Notes under the pieces: generated by a model
Told to the model about the DNA's origin: nothing
Seen by the model: only the letters and a program-made list of their open reading frames with translations
Database searches by the model: none
Source of the DNA: Vibrio sp. SCSIO 43136
GTDB lineage: Bacteria; Pseudomonadota; Gammaproteobacteria; Enterobacterales; Vibrionaceae
Length of the DNA: 64,000 nt
Reading direction: 5' to 3'
Assembly (NCBI RefSeq): GCF_023716565.1
Contig: NZ_CP071849.1
Span: forward strand, 1 to 64,000
Shown here: piece after piece, positions 7,491-16,414 of the stretch
Numbering within the stretch: the first letter of the stretch is position 1
Layout: every line of letters begins with the position of its first letter
Position numbers and translations under genes: made by a program

Positions 7491-8426
7491 ATGATAGTCG
7501 AATGTATTCGAACCGTTGGGCGAGGGGAGCGCAGCCGTAAGCCGCTAAGTTACGATCAAGCATATCGAGTGATGAGTGATTATCTGGATGGTCAAGTGGA
7601 TGACGACCAGATGGCCATGTTGATGATGCTGATCCGAGTTAACAATGAAACCCCGGCAGAAATCGCCGGTTTTAGCCAAGCCTTTAAACGAGCTTACCAG
7701 CCATTAGGCGCTGATATCGATTGGCCTTGCTACGCAGGAAAACGAGGCGATAAAGGCCCACTGTGGCAATTGGTGGCAGCTAAGATCCTCGCTGCGAACG
7801 GATACAAAATTTTGTTGCATGGCGACAGTGAAACCAGCTCAAAGCGTATTTACGTGGCTGATCATGTGCAGACTCTCGGCATTCCAACCGCCACCAGCCT
7901 AGACAACGCCAAGCAATTACTAGAAGAGCAGGGCATTGCTTACTTACCACTGGATGTATTTGCGCCGCAAGCCAAGCACATGATGGCTTGGCGTGAGCGC
8001 TATGGTCTACGCACACCAATTAACACCGTTGTGCGTGGCCTCAACCCATCACAAGCTCCTTACGGTATTCGTGGCAGCTTCCACCCAGGTTTCCCACAGT
8101 TACACGCTGAGGTAGAGCATTACTTCAAACACCAAAAAGTAGTCTCAATCAAAGGCCAAAACGGTGAGAGTGAGTACATTCCCAAAGTGAGCCAATCCGT
8201 ATGGCGCTGCGCCGACGGAGAAGTCACAGAGCACTATTGGCAGCAAGAGCCACTATCTGGGTTGCCTCAACCCCAATCATGCCCTCTAGGCACGCCTACA
8301 GAGCATTTTGAGACCATGGCACAAACGATCGTGATGACCATGACGGCGGTGTTGTTTGCTAAGTATGATGTCAAGCAAGACGCTTATGATCAAGCATTAA
8401 ACCTGTGGGAGAAGTATTGCGCTTAG
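7491..8426 (+). CDS. YbiB-like protein (TrpD2 family)
   Basis: A 311-residue protein with the fold of anthranilate phosphoribosyltransferase: the N-terminal helical domain ends in DDQMAMLMMLIRVNNETPAEIAGFSQAF, the family's substrate-independent helical region, and the C-terminal alpha/beta domain follows. E. coli YbiB, of similar length, belongs to this TrpD2 group, which binds DNA and has no shown transferase activity. It is not part of a trp operon here and stands alone. The ATG at 7491 is preceded by AAAGAAAGGAAG, a good ribosome site. Confidence 0.8.
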   Translation: MIVECIRTVGRGERSRKPLSYDQAYRVMSDYLDGQVDDDQMAMLMMLIRVNNETPAEIAGFSQAFKRAYQPLGADIDWPCYAGKRGDKGPLWQLVAAKILAANGYKILLHGDSETSSKRIYVADHVQTLGIPTATSLDNAKQLLEEQGIAYLPLDVFAPQAKHMMAWRERYGLRTPINTVVRGLNPSQAPYGIRGSFHPGFPQLHAEVEHYFKHQKVVSIKGQNGESEYIPKVSQSVWRCADGEVTEHYWQQEPLSGLPQPQSCPLGTPTEHFETMAQTIVMTMTAVLFAKYDVKQDAYDQALNLWEKYCA

Positions 8427-8884
8427 GGGGAAGGGCTGTTGTGCTTTTGAGTATCGGCACAGGTTCATTTTGTACTGATTTTATGTCCCAATTTATCCAG
8501 CGTCGCATTTTTCGAGAATGTTTATAAAAATGTGGCAAGAGCGGTTGCGCTCTTGCTTCACACCTCAGTAATCTATACTCAATATCGTTAGTAGAAAGTC
8601 GCTTACTTGATAAGGTATTACATGAAACCACTTAAGTATAAGTAGGTTTTTCCAGCGAAAAAGGAAAGAAATTTAGTGTATTAAACACTTTTTGACCGTG
8701 ATGTAAGTTTTTCTCTTAATTAAACGGTTTTGAAAAGTTAATTGTTTGACGTTAAACTTAGTGGGTTTTATGTCTGCGTTTTAATGCATCAGTCATTGGC
8801 AGCTATGAAACGACGGGCCAAATCCTTCAGCTAAAAGCTACAGGTAGTTGAAAGAGGTTTGGTGTGTTACATACAAGGAAAATA
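8427..8884. other. Intergenic region with one hairpin
   Basis: No gene is supported. A perfect inverted repeat GCAAGAGCG / CGCTCTTGC (8535-8543 and 8548-8556, loop of 4) lies in the first part, without a T-tract, so its use as a terminator is doubtful. The rest is AT-rich and presumably holds the promoter of the Tat-exported protein that starts at 8885. Confidence 0.5.
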
Positions 8885-10729
8885 ATGATGAACGAAAAAA
8901 AAACGGGTAAAGCCAGCCAGATTAAGGCTGATGATCAACCTCAAGATCTAAGTCGCCGTAAGATCATGAAAGGTGCAGCAGCCACTGCAGCCACGTTAGG
9001 TGCGATGAAAATCTCACCAGCATCTGCAGGTAGCGATTTTGACGCAGTATTGAAAGAGAAAGTAAGCCCACCACGTAGCGAAAGCTTCCCCTATTCACAA
9101 ACCAAGCGTACCGTGGCAACCAATATCATCAATTGGTACGAGTTTCCTTGTGAAGACAAAAATGAGCTTGAAGTGTGGTCATACACCGACAAGCTGGCCT
9201 ACGGTCCGGGTGATACCGTTAATTTGCACATAAACACGACGGCAACAACGTTTGATCTAGAGATCTTCCGTGATGGCGGTAAGTGGGAATCTGTGCTAGA
9301 GCAGAAAGGCCTGCCGGGTAGCTACCATGAAACCCCGACCGACGCTTATCTGCGCGGATGTAACTGGCCTGTTGGCCACCAAATCCAGATCCCGAAAGAT
9401 TGGAAATCTGGTGCCTACGTCGTGGTGCTGAAGGTTGAGCGTGACGGTGTGGAAGTTGAGCATGAAGCTTTCTTCACATTGCGTGCGGCGAACCCTGGCA
9501 AAAACTCCGATATTCTGTACCTGCTAGCAACACCAACATGGATTGCTTACAACGACTTCTCTGGTGGTAGTTCTTACCGCTTGCCACCTGCGGCCGGTGG
9601 TGGTGGTCGTGAATCTCGTGATGAAAGCTATACTCCTTACTGTCACGCACACCGCCCTTGGCCGCGTGGCTTTATTCGTCAAGCGGTGGGTACACCAAAG
9701 TGGGCATACAAGCCACGTGATTACCATGATGCACCCATTGGCATGCAGCCACGTAACCGTGCGATAGATTTCTACATGGCAAACGGCTACTCATTCTTCA
9801 ACTGTTTGTCTGGTTGGGCGAGCTACGATAGCCACTTTGCACGCTGGGCAGAACAAGCGGGTTATAACATCGAATACTCTGAGCAGCATGACATCTTAGA
9901 GAACCCAGACCTGCTTAAAAACTACAAACTGGTTGTGATCACTGGACATGATGAGTACGTAACGCCAGAGTTCAGAAACGCACTCGACAGCTTCCTTGAA
10001 AACGGCGGTCGCATGGCGCGCTTCGCTGGTAACATGAACTGGCAGGTTCGCTACGAAGATGACGTACAGGTATGTTTCAAGCATAAGTACGTGGAAGACC
10101 CGGTATGGAAAGACCTAAGTAAACGTCACCTAGTGTCTACATGGTGGCACCAGTACAACGGTGCAAACAACCCACCAGTGACGACTTGGGGTGTTAACGG
10201 ACACAAAGGGGTTTATGCAGGCTTTGGTGGTGCAGCGCCTCGTGGTGCAGGCGGCTTTACGGTTTACCGCAATAAACACTGGGTTTTCGAAGGTGCTGAC
10301 CTTTATTATGGCGATATTCTTGGCGGTAACGTGCCTGTTGTTGGCCCAGAGGTTGATGGCGTAGAGTATACCTTCCGCTATGGTCTACCTTACCCAACTG
10401 GTGAAGACGGCGCTCCAATGGATCTTGAGATCTTGGCGCTGGCTCCTGCCGTTGCTGGTGAAGAGATCGATCATGGTCACTCACTTGAGTTTAACCTAAT
10501 GGGTGGTCCACGCGGTGATGCAATTCAGTACGTAGAAACGCTAGGCCTTGAAGTGAACGAAGAGAACATCGATAAGTTCTTGCGTGGTAGTGCTGCGATC
10601 ACTTACATGAAGAAAGGCAAAGGTGAAGTCTTTGCCGCTGGTACGCTGGACTGGGTACGCGGCCTAGAACAACGTGAACCATTCATCGAGAAAGTGACTC
10701 GTAACGTACTTGATCGCTTCACCTCTTAA
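8885..10729 (+). CDS. Tat-exported protein related to N,N-dimethylformamidase large subunit
   Basis: A 614-residue protein with a twin-arginine signal (LSRRKIMKGAAATAATLGA, residues about 24-42), so it is exported folded. After a beta-sandwich-like region (about 90-200) comes the domain shared with the dimethylformamidase large subunit: TPTWIAYNDFSGGSSY, and later HDEYVTPEFRNALDSFLENGG and GGRMARFAGNMNWQ. The true enzyme is cytoplasmic with a small subunit; no small-subunit gene is present, and export argues for a different substrate. The start at 8885 (MMNEKK) has AAGGAAA upstream; the GTG at 8864 has none. The gene stands alone between a long leader and a hairpin. Confidence 0.75.
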   Translation: MMNEKKTGKASQIKADDQPQDLSRRKIMKGAAATAATLGAMKISPASAGSDFDAVLKEKVSPPRSESFPYSQTKRTVATNIINWYEFPCEDKNELEVWSYTDKLAYGPGDTVNLHINTTATTFDLEIFRDGGKWESVLEQKGLPGSYHETPTDAYLRGCNWPVGHQIQIPKDWKSGAYVVVLKVERDGVEVEHEAFFTLRAANPGKNSDILYLLATPTWIAYNDFSGGSSYRLPPAAGGGGRESRDESYTPYCHAHRPWPRGFIRQAVGTPKWAYKPRDYHDAPIGMQPRNRAIDFYMANGYSFFNCLSGWASYDSHFARWAEQAGYNIEYSEQHDILENPDLLKNYKLVVITGHDEYVTPEFRNALDSFLENGGRMARFAGNMNWQVRYEDDVQVCFKHKYVEDPVWKDLSKRHLVSTWWHQYNGANNPPVTTWGVNGHKGVYAGFGGAAPRGAGGFTVYRNKHWVFEGADLYYGDILGGNVPVVGPEVDGVEYTFRYGLPYPTGEDGAPMDLEILALAPAVAGEEIDHGHSLEFNLMGGPRGDAIQYVETLGLEVNEENIDKFLRGSAAITYMKKGKGEVFAAGTLDWVRGLEQREPFIEKVTRNVLDRFTS

Positions 10730-10770
10730 GGATACTGATTGTTAAGAGTTAAACTGAGATAGTCACTAAA

Positions 10771-10794
10771 AAGCCCACTTCGGTGGGCTTTCTC
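10771..10794. terminator. Bidirectional terminator
   Basis: Stem AAGCCCAC / GTGGGCTT closed by a TTCG tetraloop. It serves the plus-strand Tat protein and, with a better T-tract on the other strand, the minus-strand cytochrome gene ending at 10798. Confidence 0.85.
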
Positions 10795-10797
10795 GTA

Positions 10798-11427
10798 TTA
10801 GAACGTTGGTGCGGGCTGTTTGGCGTGACACCCAATGCAAGGGGGAACCCAATCGGCATGACAATCAATGCACTGCATTTTGTCAAAGTGGTGCGATTCA
10901 TTTTTGGTCTGACGAGCCATGTCAGTTGACCAATCTTGATTGGCAAGGCGGCTCTTAAGCTGCACCACTTCAAGTACATCGCCATTAAATGAATGCATGT
11001 ACAGTTTGCCGTTACGTTTAGTCAACTGAATATGCTCGCGAGAGGTATGCTCACTGACTCGCTCCGAAGGGTACTGGGTTAAGCTGCCGTGACAATCTTG
11101 GCACTCGATAGCCGGTAGTGGCGTTTTAGGGCTATCGACATGTGATTGATAATGCTTGATGTCTGCCAGTGAGGTATGGCAGTCAACACACAGCATTTGC
11201 TCGTTGTATGCATCGGGCATATCCACTTGTGCGTAATGGCTAGCGATATGACCGATCGGGTTTCGAGCAACGTCACGGGCGTCAAAATGGCAGCTAAAGC
11301 ACGCATCGACTTTCATGTGCTCAGCCAGCTTCGGTTGGTATCTCTCTCCTAAATGTGGAAACAGTTGCCACAATAGTACGAGTATTGTGGCGATAATCGC
11401 TATCAACAGCAGTGGTGCGTGTTTCAT
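10798..11427 (-). CDS. Pentaheme cytochrome c, membrane anchored
   Basis: A 209-residue protein with an uncleaved-looking N-terminal membrane helix (residues 5-23) and five CxxCH haem-binding motifs at about 43, 80, 109, 186 and 197 (CFSCH, CVDCH, CQDCH, CIDCH, CIGCH), so the domain faces the periplasm. The first three motifs resemble the NapC/NirT-type arrangement, but the spacing and number differ from tetrahaem NapC. It is the last gene of a tight three-gene run: only 2 bases separate it from the permease gene upstream. No partner reductase is nearby, so its electron partner is unknown. Confidence 0.85.
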   Translation of the reverse strand: MKHAPLLLIAIIATILVLLWQLFPHLGERYQPKLAEHMKVDACFSCHFDARDVARNPIGHIASHYAQVDMPDAYNEQMLCVDCHTSLADIKHYQSHVDSPKTPLPAIECQDCHGSLTQYPSERVSEHTSREHIQLTKRNGKLYMHSFNGDVLEVVQLKSRLANQDWSTDMARQTKNESHHFDKMQCIDCHADWVPPCIGCHAKQPAPTF

Positions 11428-11429
11428 GG

Positions 11430-12665
11430 TTAGCGTTGACCTTTTCGGCGGCGATTCGACTTATAACTGTTGACCACCTCTTTCTTCCAACATGGACGCT
11501 TACACACGACAGGATTTAATGCCATATCCGCTTGATAGTGGGTACAGTGCTGACATGGATTAGCAGTAAAGGCTTTGATGGTTTGCCAAGCGCCGTTAAT
11601 CACCAATAAGATCACCGCAATGGTTGAACTCCAGTAGAGAGGCGGCCAATGGGGCAGTACCGAGTTCGCTTGCCACAAAGAGTCAGACCCCGGCCCAACC
11701 ATAGCTTCTGGCTGAGATGCGAACGCTTGGCGCACATAACCCCAAACATCGACCCAATCGACCTGCGTATGGATAAGATATGCCCAGCCAATGGTCAAGG
11801 TGATCACCATAGCAATGTAAGACAGCATAATGCGGCTTCCCATGGTCTTGCGAAGCACATTGAGATCGCCAAGGTTGGTCACAGGTCCGGCCATCAAGAA
11901 GATCCAGACAAACTCAGGCTTAATCCCCCCAAGAATCATGGTCGCACCAAGCATGATCCCCGGCAGAGAACAAACATACATAGGGATGGCAAGCACGATC
12001 ATCAGTAAGCACCCCCAAAAGAATGGCATATCTTCCATCCACGCAGAGAGCGTTGTCAGAGAGAAAGAACTGACCACAACCGCCACCAGGCAGAGACCAA
12101 CAATCAGGTCGAATGCGATTCTGCTGCCATATACCGTCGTGGCCCAACGAAAGGAACGCACAAAGAAATTGCCTTGCCCTACCTCGACTTCGAGCTCATC
12201 ACCGACATTCTTATAGTGGATGTGCTGCCTAAAAATCTCGCTGTTTTTGGGTTCAATTAAGTAAAACAGTATGCCGATCAAGTAAGCACACACTACAGCT
12301 CCACCGAGATACCACAGGGTAAATTCACTGCCCATTAACGCAAAGGCTAAAATGATGGCGGTGATTGAGGTTGCAGGCGCTGAAAATATAAAGGTAAAGA
12401 CATTGCCATAAGGCACACCTTTTTGTCGCATACCAACCGCCATAGGCACCATGCCACAAGAGCAGATAGGTAATACCAAGCCAAGAAAGTTGAAAAAGCT
12501 CAAGCTCAGCACACTGCGCTTTTGGGCAAAGTAGAGCAGGCGTTGGAAACGGCCTAAACCTTCATGCACCATACCGGCTGCGATGACACCAATGACGAGA
12601 AATGGGGCCATTTCCCATAACATTCCCCAGAATGTTTCAGCAAAACGGGTTAAAAAATCTAACAT
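11430..12665 (-). CDS. Permease of the SO_0444 Cu/Zn efflux type
   Basis: A 411-residue inner-membrane protein with about ten hydrophobic segments, of the DUF318/ArsP-like permease superfamily. The block LPICSCGMVPMAVGMRQKGVPYG (around residues 53-75) has the Cys-Ser-Cys motif of this family, and the tail carries a Cys-rich stretch (CQHC, then two more Cys). The N-terminus MLDFLTRFAETFWGMLWEMAPF is that of the proteins named SO_0444 family Cu/Zn efflux transporters. The start at 12665 follows AGAGGT; the open frame runs 11 codons further upstream. It lies between the PDZ protein and the cytochrome in one apparent operon. Confidence 0.8.
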   Translation of the reverse strand: MLDFLTRFAETFWGMLWEMAPFLVIGVIAAGMVHEGLGRFQRLLYFAQKRSVLSLSFFNFLGLVLPICSCGMVPMAVGMRQKGVPYGNVFTFIFSAPATSITAIILAFALMGSEFTLWYLGGAVVCAYLIGILFYLIEPKNSEIFRQHIHYKNVGDELEVEVGQGNFFVRSFRWATTVYGSRIAFDLIVGLCLVAVVVSSFSLTTLSAWMEDMPFFWGCLLMIVLAIPMYVCSLPGIMLGATMILGGIKPEFVWIFLMAGPVTNLGDLNVLRKTMGSRIMLSYIAMVITLTIGWAYLIHTQVDWVDVWGYVRQAFASQPEAMVGPGSDSLWQANSVLPHWPPLYWSSTIAVILLVINGAWQTIKAFTANPCQHCTHYQADMALNPVVCKRPCWKKEVVNSYKSNRRRKGQR

Positions 12666-12682
12666 AACGTACCTCTGCTCAG

Positions 12683-13711
12683 TTACAACGCAGCCCAACT
12701 TGGACGTTTTTCGGTGTGGATGTTGATGTCTATAAGTTTAGCATTACGCAATACTTTGATTTTTAGCGACTTATCAACGCCTGCATCAAACAGGTATTTA
12801 TCGAGTTGGTATTGGTTGTTGATCGATTCACCATCTACGCGCACGATAATGTCGCCAACTTGAAAGCCTGACTGTGATCCCAGTCCGTCTTTCCAGACGA
12901 AATCCACCATGAGCCCTTTGGTCGAAGAGTGGCGCTGGTTCATCTCTTGTCGCTCTTTGATGCGTAGGTTGCGGTAGGCGACACCAATCCAAGGCATATC
13001 AAATGTTGGGTAACGCACCAGCGCTTTGTAGTAACTCATGATGACACTCATCGGCAACGCATGTTCTTCATCATGAGTAACGACTTCAGCCAGTGCCGCA
13101 GGGATTGCCGCCGTATTGATACCAATAAGCTCACCTCTTTCAGTAAAGAGCGGACCACCTAAACCGATAGCGGGCATCTCTATCTCAATATTGATGAACA
13201 GATCGCCCATCCCCTTATCGTATAAGGTGGCGCGATTTTTCTTTTTAACACTGCCCCATACTGCTTCCCCTTGCGGTGCCACCATTGCATAAACAGGATC
13301 GCCAGGAGAGACACTCACCCCACGAGCAGGCTTGAGCGGTTTCGGCTGGGCAAGAGAGGTGTCAGACGGTTTTAAAATTAGCACCCCTAGATTGAGCAGA
13401 GGATCCACCACTAGCATACGGGCTTGCCTTTCTTCACCCGATACAAAGCGCACTTTAAAGCTGTCCGTTAGCCTGCGGTCTTGCTCAGAAACAAAGCGTT
13501 CATAGGTGGTAAAGACAATGTTAGGTTGCGAGACGATAAATCCGGTGGATTGATGGCAAACCTGCTTTTCATTGTCACACCCAGTAACATGTACAACGCT
13601 TTGACTCAAATGAGCCGCCCATGAGGGCTGTGCGAGCGCATGCGTTGAAATCCCAAAGCAGCACAGGCCAAGAGACAATGTAGATAAGATGGAGCGCAGC
13701 ACTATTTTCAC
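12683..13711 (-). CDS. Secreted PDZ protein with a degenerate trypsin-like domain
   Basis: A 342-residue protein of the DegP/HtrA architecture: signal peptide (residues 1-27, cleavage after HALA), trypsin-like domain, then one PDZ domain (about 235-340). All three catalytic positions look lost. The usual TNxHVV around the His reads FTTYERF, the DLAVL block reads LNLGVLIL, and the GNSGGP motif reads AIGLGGP, with Leu in place of the nucleophilic Ser. The start is a GTG at 13711 with AGGAG upstream; the ATG at 13828 would destroy the signal peptide. As first gene of the run with the metal permease and cytochrome, it may act as a periplasmic binding or scaffold subunit (inference). Confidence 0.8.
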   Translation of the reverse strand: MKIVLRSILSTLSLGLCCFGISTHALAQPSWAAHLSQSVVHVTGCDNEKQVCHQSTGFIVSQPNIVFTTYERFVSEQDRRLTDSFKVRFVSGEERQARMLVVDPLLNLGVLILKPSDTSLAQPKPLKPARGVSVSPGDPVYAMVAPQGEAVWGSVKKKNRATLYDKGMGDLFINIEIEMPAIGLGGPLFTERGELIGINTAAIPAALAEVVTHDEEHALPMSVIMSYYKALVRYPTFDMPWIGVAYRNLRIKERQEMNQRHSSTKGLMVDFVWKDGLGSQSGFQVGDIIVRVDGESINNQYQLDKYLFDAGVDKSLKIKVLRNAKLIDINIHTEKRPSWAAL

Positions 13712-13968
13712 GATGGATACTCCTAATTCAATTAGTCGATAACAGTGGCAATTGGTTTGACATAATACCATTTTGGAGCGGGATTTATATAAGTATCCGC
13801 CATTGATTAACTGGATACTATAGCTCAATAGATTATTTCTTTTTATAGCTTTACCACGACGAATGGTATTTGCGAGCCGCCTCTAATGTGAATATGAGGA
13901 AGGAGTTAGTGGAGGGAGCTGCCCAACCTAATACATTCGTTGGTCGGCTCCCGTTTATAGGGGGGGGG

Positions 13969-15987
13969 TTATTGAGTACTAGTATTGCCAGAAGACATAA
14001 ATTTTTGCGCTTTCTTCATGACAGCTTGTGCACGTTTTGTACGTTTACGTTTAAGTAAATAATCTGAAAACTTCAAATACTTATCAGCAATCAAGTGGCG
14101 CGTATCAGATACGTAACTAAACTCTGCGGGGAAATCTTGGCGAATCGCATCGAAGTCCAGAGTGAGCGCATCGAGTTTTTTTACCGTGGTCGATCGTTTG
14201 ATCTCTTGCTGAAGTTCAGAGAACTGACTTTGATAAAGCTGTAATGCCGCTTGAGTCGGGAAGGGAGCATCAATCCCATCTTCTATAGCCTGTCGATAAC
14301 TAGCCATCTGTTCAATCGAATGTTTCAAGCTTCTCCCTTGAGTCACAAGAGCATTTAACTCTTGGTCATCGACGAAGAAGGTATCCGCCGTCTTGAGCAA
14401 TTGGGTGAGCGTTATGACATCCAGCTGTTCATAGGCTTGAGTAAAATGTTTGTGATAGGCTTTTTTGGCTGTATCAGAGATTTTTAGCGGATACTCTTTT
14501 TTGACGGTTTTTAACTCAAGGTAAAGCTCAAAGATGCTTTTATCTTGGCCGTCTTCACCATATTTGCCCTGTTCAAGACGGGTGTTTATCTGGTGAGCGA
14601 GAGACTCGGTCGTCCTATGCCATGCTTGATTGATATTATTAGTGGTTAATGCCAATGAATAGGAATCAGGATATAGATTTGTGGCCTCTTCCAATAGTGT
14701 TTGCGCCGAGTAGTAATCGGGATGTGCTCTATTTTTCTCATTCAGTAGCTCAGAGATCTTGAACTGATAGTTTGTAATGATTTCTGTCTGGTGCTTACGC
14801 AGTAAGGCGAGTGTTTGAACGTGATAGGCACTTGATAGGGTGTCTAGGTTTTCTACTAGGTAGCTAGGATCACTGTCCATAACCTGAAGGTTGTCCGAGA
14901 TTTCTTGTTCCAGCGTAGTGAATTTCTGCTTAGCTTGCTCTAGCTTGATATGTTGTTGGTAGTACCCATACCCCGAACCAATGACTAGGCTAAAGAGCGC
15001 CAGAGTTAGCCCTAATGCCTTCCAGTTTTTACCGTCGAGGGACTGAGCCAAAAGTTCGATACTCCCTATTCGCTCATCCGCATGAAAAGATAGTCCTTTT
15101 CGCAGTGCTTTCCAGCACGCATTAGAGGCGTTTCTAGGTTTGGTGGGAAGAAGGTTTAAGTCCCATGCTTCTTGTGCTGTTTTTCGGCCAAAGGCGTGCT
15201 TACTAGAAAGTAGTTCGTAGACAATGCAACTGAAAGCAAAAACATCATCAGAGATAGTCGGCGAAACGTTTTTCATTCTTTCGGGAGAGGCATAAATTGG
15301 GGTGTAGCCGGTTAAAGCGACGGGTGCCGGCGTTGGCTCTATTGAGTACTGGTCGGCTCTGAGACTGCTTAGTGCTTGAGCTACGCCAAAGTCGAATATC
15401 TTGATTTGTCCATTACGCATCAACATGATGTTGCTTGGCTTGAGATCTGCGTGCACAACATGATTTTCGTGTGCATATTTGAGTGCAGAGATAAGCTGTT
15501 TAATCAGGGTCGAACTTCGCGCCAAACTCAAGCCGTGTGGTCGATGCCCTTTGAGTACCTCATCTAACGTTTGCCCATCTAACCACTCCATCACTAAGTA
15601 GTAGTCACTGCCATCTACTCCAAAGTCGTGAACCCGAATGATATTGGGGTGACTGAGGTTTTGGGTTTTTTTGGCTTCTTTAATTAGCAGCTTTGCAGCA
15701 TCTGGTTGATTTTTAAGACTATCTTGCAAAATTTTTATGGCGACGAAAGGTTGATCTTCCTCAGCGGACTCAAGTAGTAAATCTTTTGCTCTGTAGACGT
15801 CACACATTCCCCCATTACCAACCAAGCTTTCTAACTGGTACCGCCCTGCGATCACCCGGCCAATCATAAGTGGGGATGGTTGATCCCGTAGATTTGCCTC
15901 GCACTTATCCCTGTTATCGTTAAGGTTATCGACAATTGAATCTGCTCCAGTCTCGTTTTCACTTCTTGTCTTATCGTCTTTGTCCAT
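13969..15987 (-). CDS. ppkA: PpkA-type Ser/Thr kinase of the type VI system
   Basis: A 672-residue membrane kinase that starts the threonine phosphorylation pathway of type VI secretion. The kinase domain spans about residues 48-310: glycine loop GNGGM (57-61), VAIK Lys85, catalytic loop HADLKPSN (179-186) and DFG (199-201). The residue before the catalytic Asp is Ala, not Arg, so it is a non-RD kinase. A membrane helix follows at about 324-343, then a helical periplasmic domain of about 320 residues. It is transcribed away from the fha/tagH gene across a 427-bp shared promoter region. Its expected target is the FHA protein, with PppA as the opposing phosphatase. Confidence 0.9.
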   Translation of the reverse strand: MDKDDKTRSENETGADSIVDNLNDNRDKCEANLRDQPSPLMIGRVIAGRYQLESLVGNGGMCDVYRAKDLLLESAEEDQPFVAIKILQDSLKNQPDAAKLLIKEAKKTQNLSHPNIIRVHDFGVDGSDYYLVMEWLDGQTLDEVLKGHRPHGLSLARSSTLIKQLISALKYAHENHVVHADLKPSNIMLMRNGQIKIFDFGVAQALSSLRADQYSIEPTPAPVALTGYTPIYASPERMKNVSPTISDDVFAFSCIVYELLSSKHAFGRKTAQEAWDLNLLPTKPRNASNACWKALRKGLSFHADERIGSIELLAQSLDGKNWKALGLTLALFSLVIGSGYGYYQQHIKLEQAKQKFTTLEQEISDNLQVMDSDPSYLVENLDTLSSAYHVQTLALLRKHQTEIITNYQFKISELLNEKNRAHPDYYSAQTLLEEATNLYPDSYSLALTTNNINQAWHRTTESLAHQINTRLEQGKYGEDGQDKSIFELYLELKTVKKEYPLKISDTAKKAYHKHFTQAYEQLDVITLTQLLKTADTFFVDDQELNALVTQGRSLKHSIEQMASYRQAIEDGIDAPFPTQAALQLYQSQFSELQQEIKRSTTVKKLDALTLDFDAIRQDFPAEFSYVSDTRHLIADKYLKFSDYLLKRKRTKRAQAVMKKAQKFMSSGNTSTQ

Positions 15988-16414
15988 TGATTTACCTGTC
16001 TTTGTCTAGTTAGCGCATCGAGACGTGGTAATCATTGATATTTGCTACCTGATTACTTGGACTTGATGGACTATTTTGGTTGATTTTATATATAGAGTTG
16101 TAATTAGGGACTATAAAAGTGCCAAATTAAACTAATCTGGTCGTATAAATTAGCAGCATGGTAAACGGAAAATGTTTTTTTGTAATATAACTTTGCCTGA
16201 GAAATGAGACGAGCTAGATAAAAACTCAATGTTGCAATAAAAGTAGATAGGAACATTCTGACTGTATTGTCAGTAGTTTAATACTAATTTAGCTATAAAG
16301 TACTAGTCGTCTAGTAATTGTAATTAGGTATCTAGTTGCTGTTAAATTATCTCATAACTTGTATGAGTTTACTGGTTGGTAATAAGTGTTCTATCTTAGG
16401 GTTTATAAATTTAT
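15988..16414. promoter_or_regulatory. Divergent promoter region of the type VI cluster
   Basis: This 427-bp AT-rich gap separates ppkA (minus) from fha/tagH (plus) and must hold the promoters of both. I see no convincing sigma-54 -24/-12 element and no full 22-bp LuxR/HapR palindrome. A short inverted repeat CTGAC / GTCAG lies near 16258. Its low GC relative to the genes suggests a silenced (H-NS-type) promoter, which is an inference from composition only. Confidence 0.55.

Noticed and set aside
9524..9767. Frames antisense to or overlapping the Tat-exported protein
   Set aside because: They are shadows of a well supported gene in other frames, with low-complexity Val/Thr runs.
13829..13968. 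Short frame and a G9 run between the kinase and the PDZ protein
   Set aside because: No ribosome site or recognisable product. An imperfect hairpin (13914-13952) is present but has no T-tract for the kinase message.
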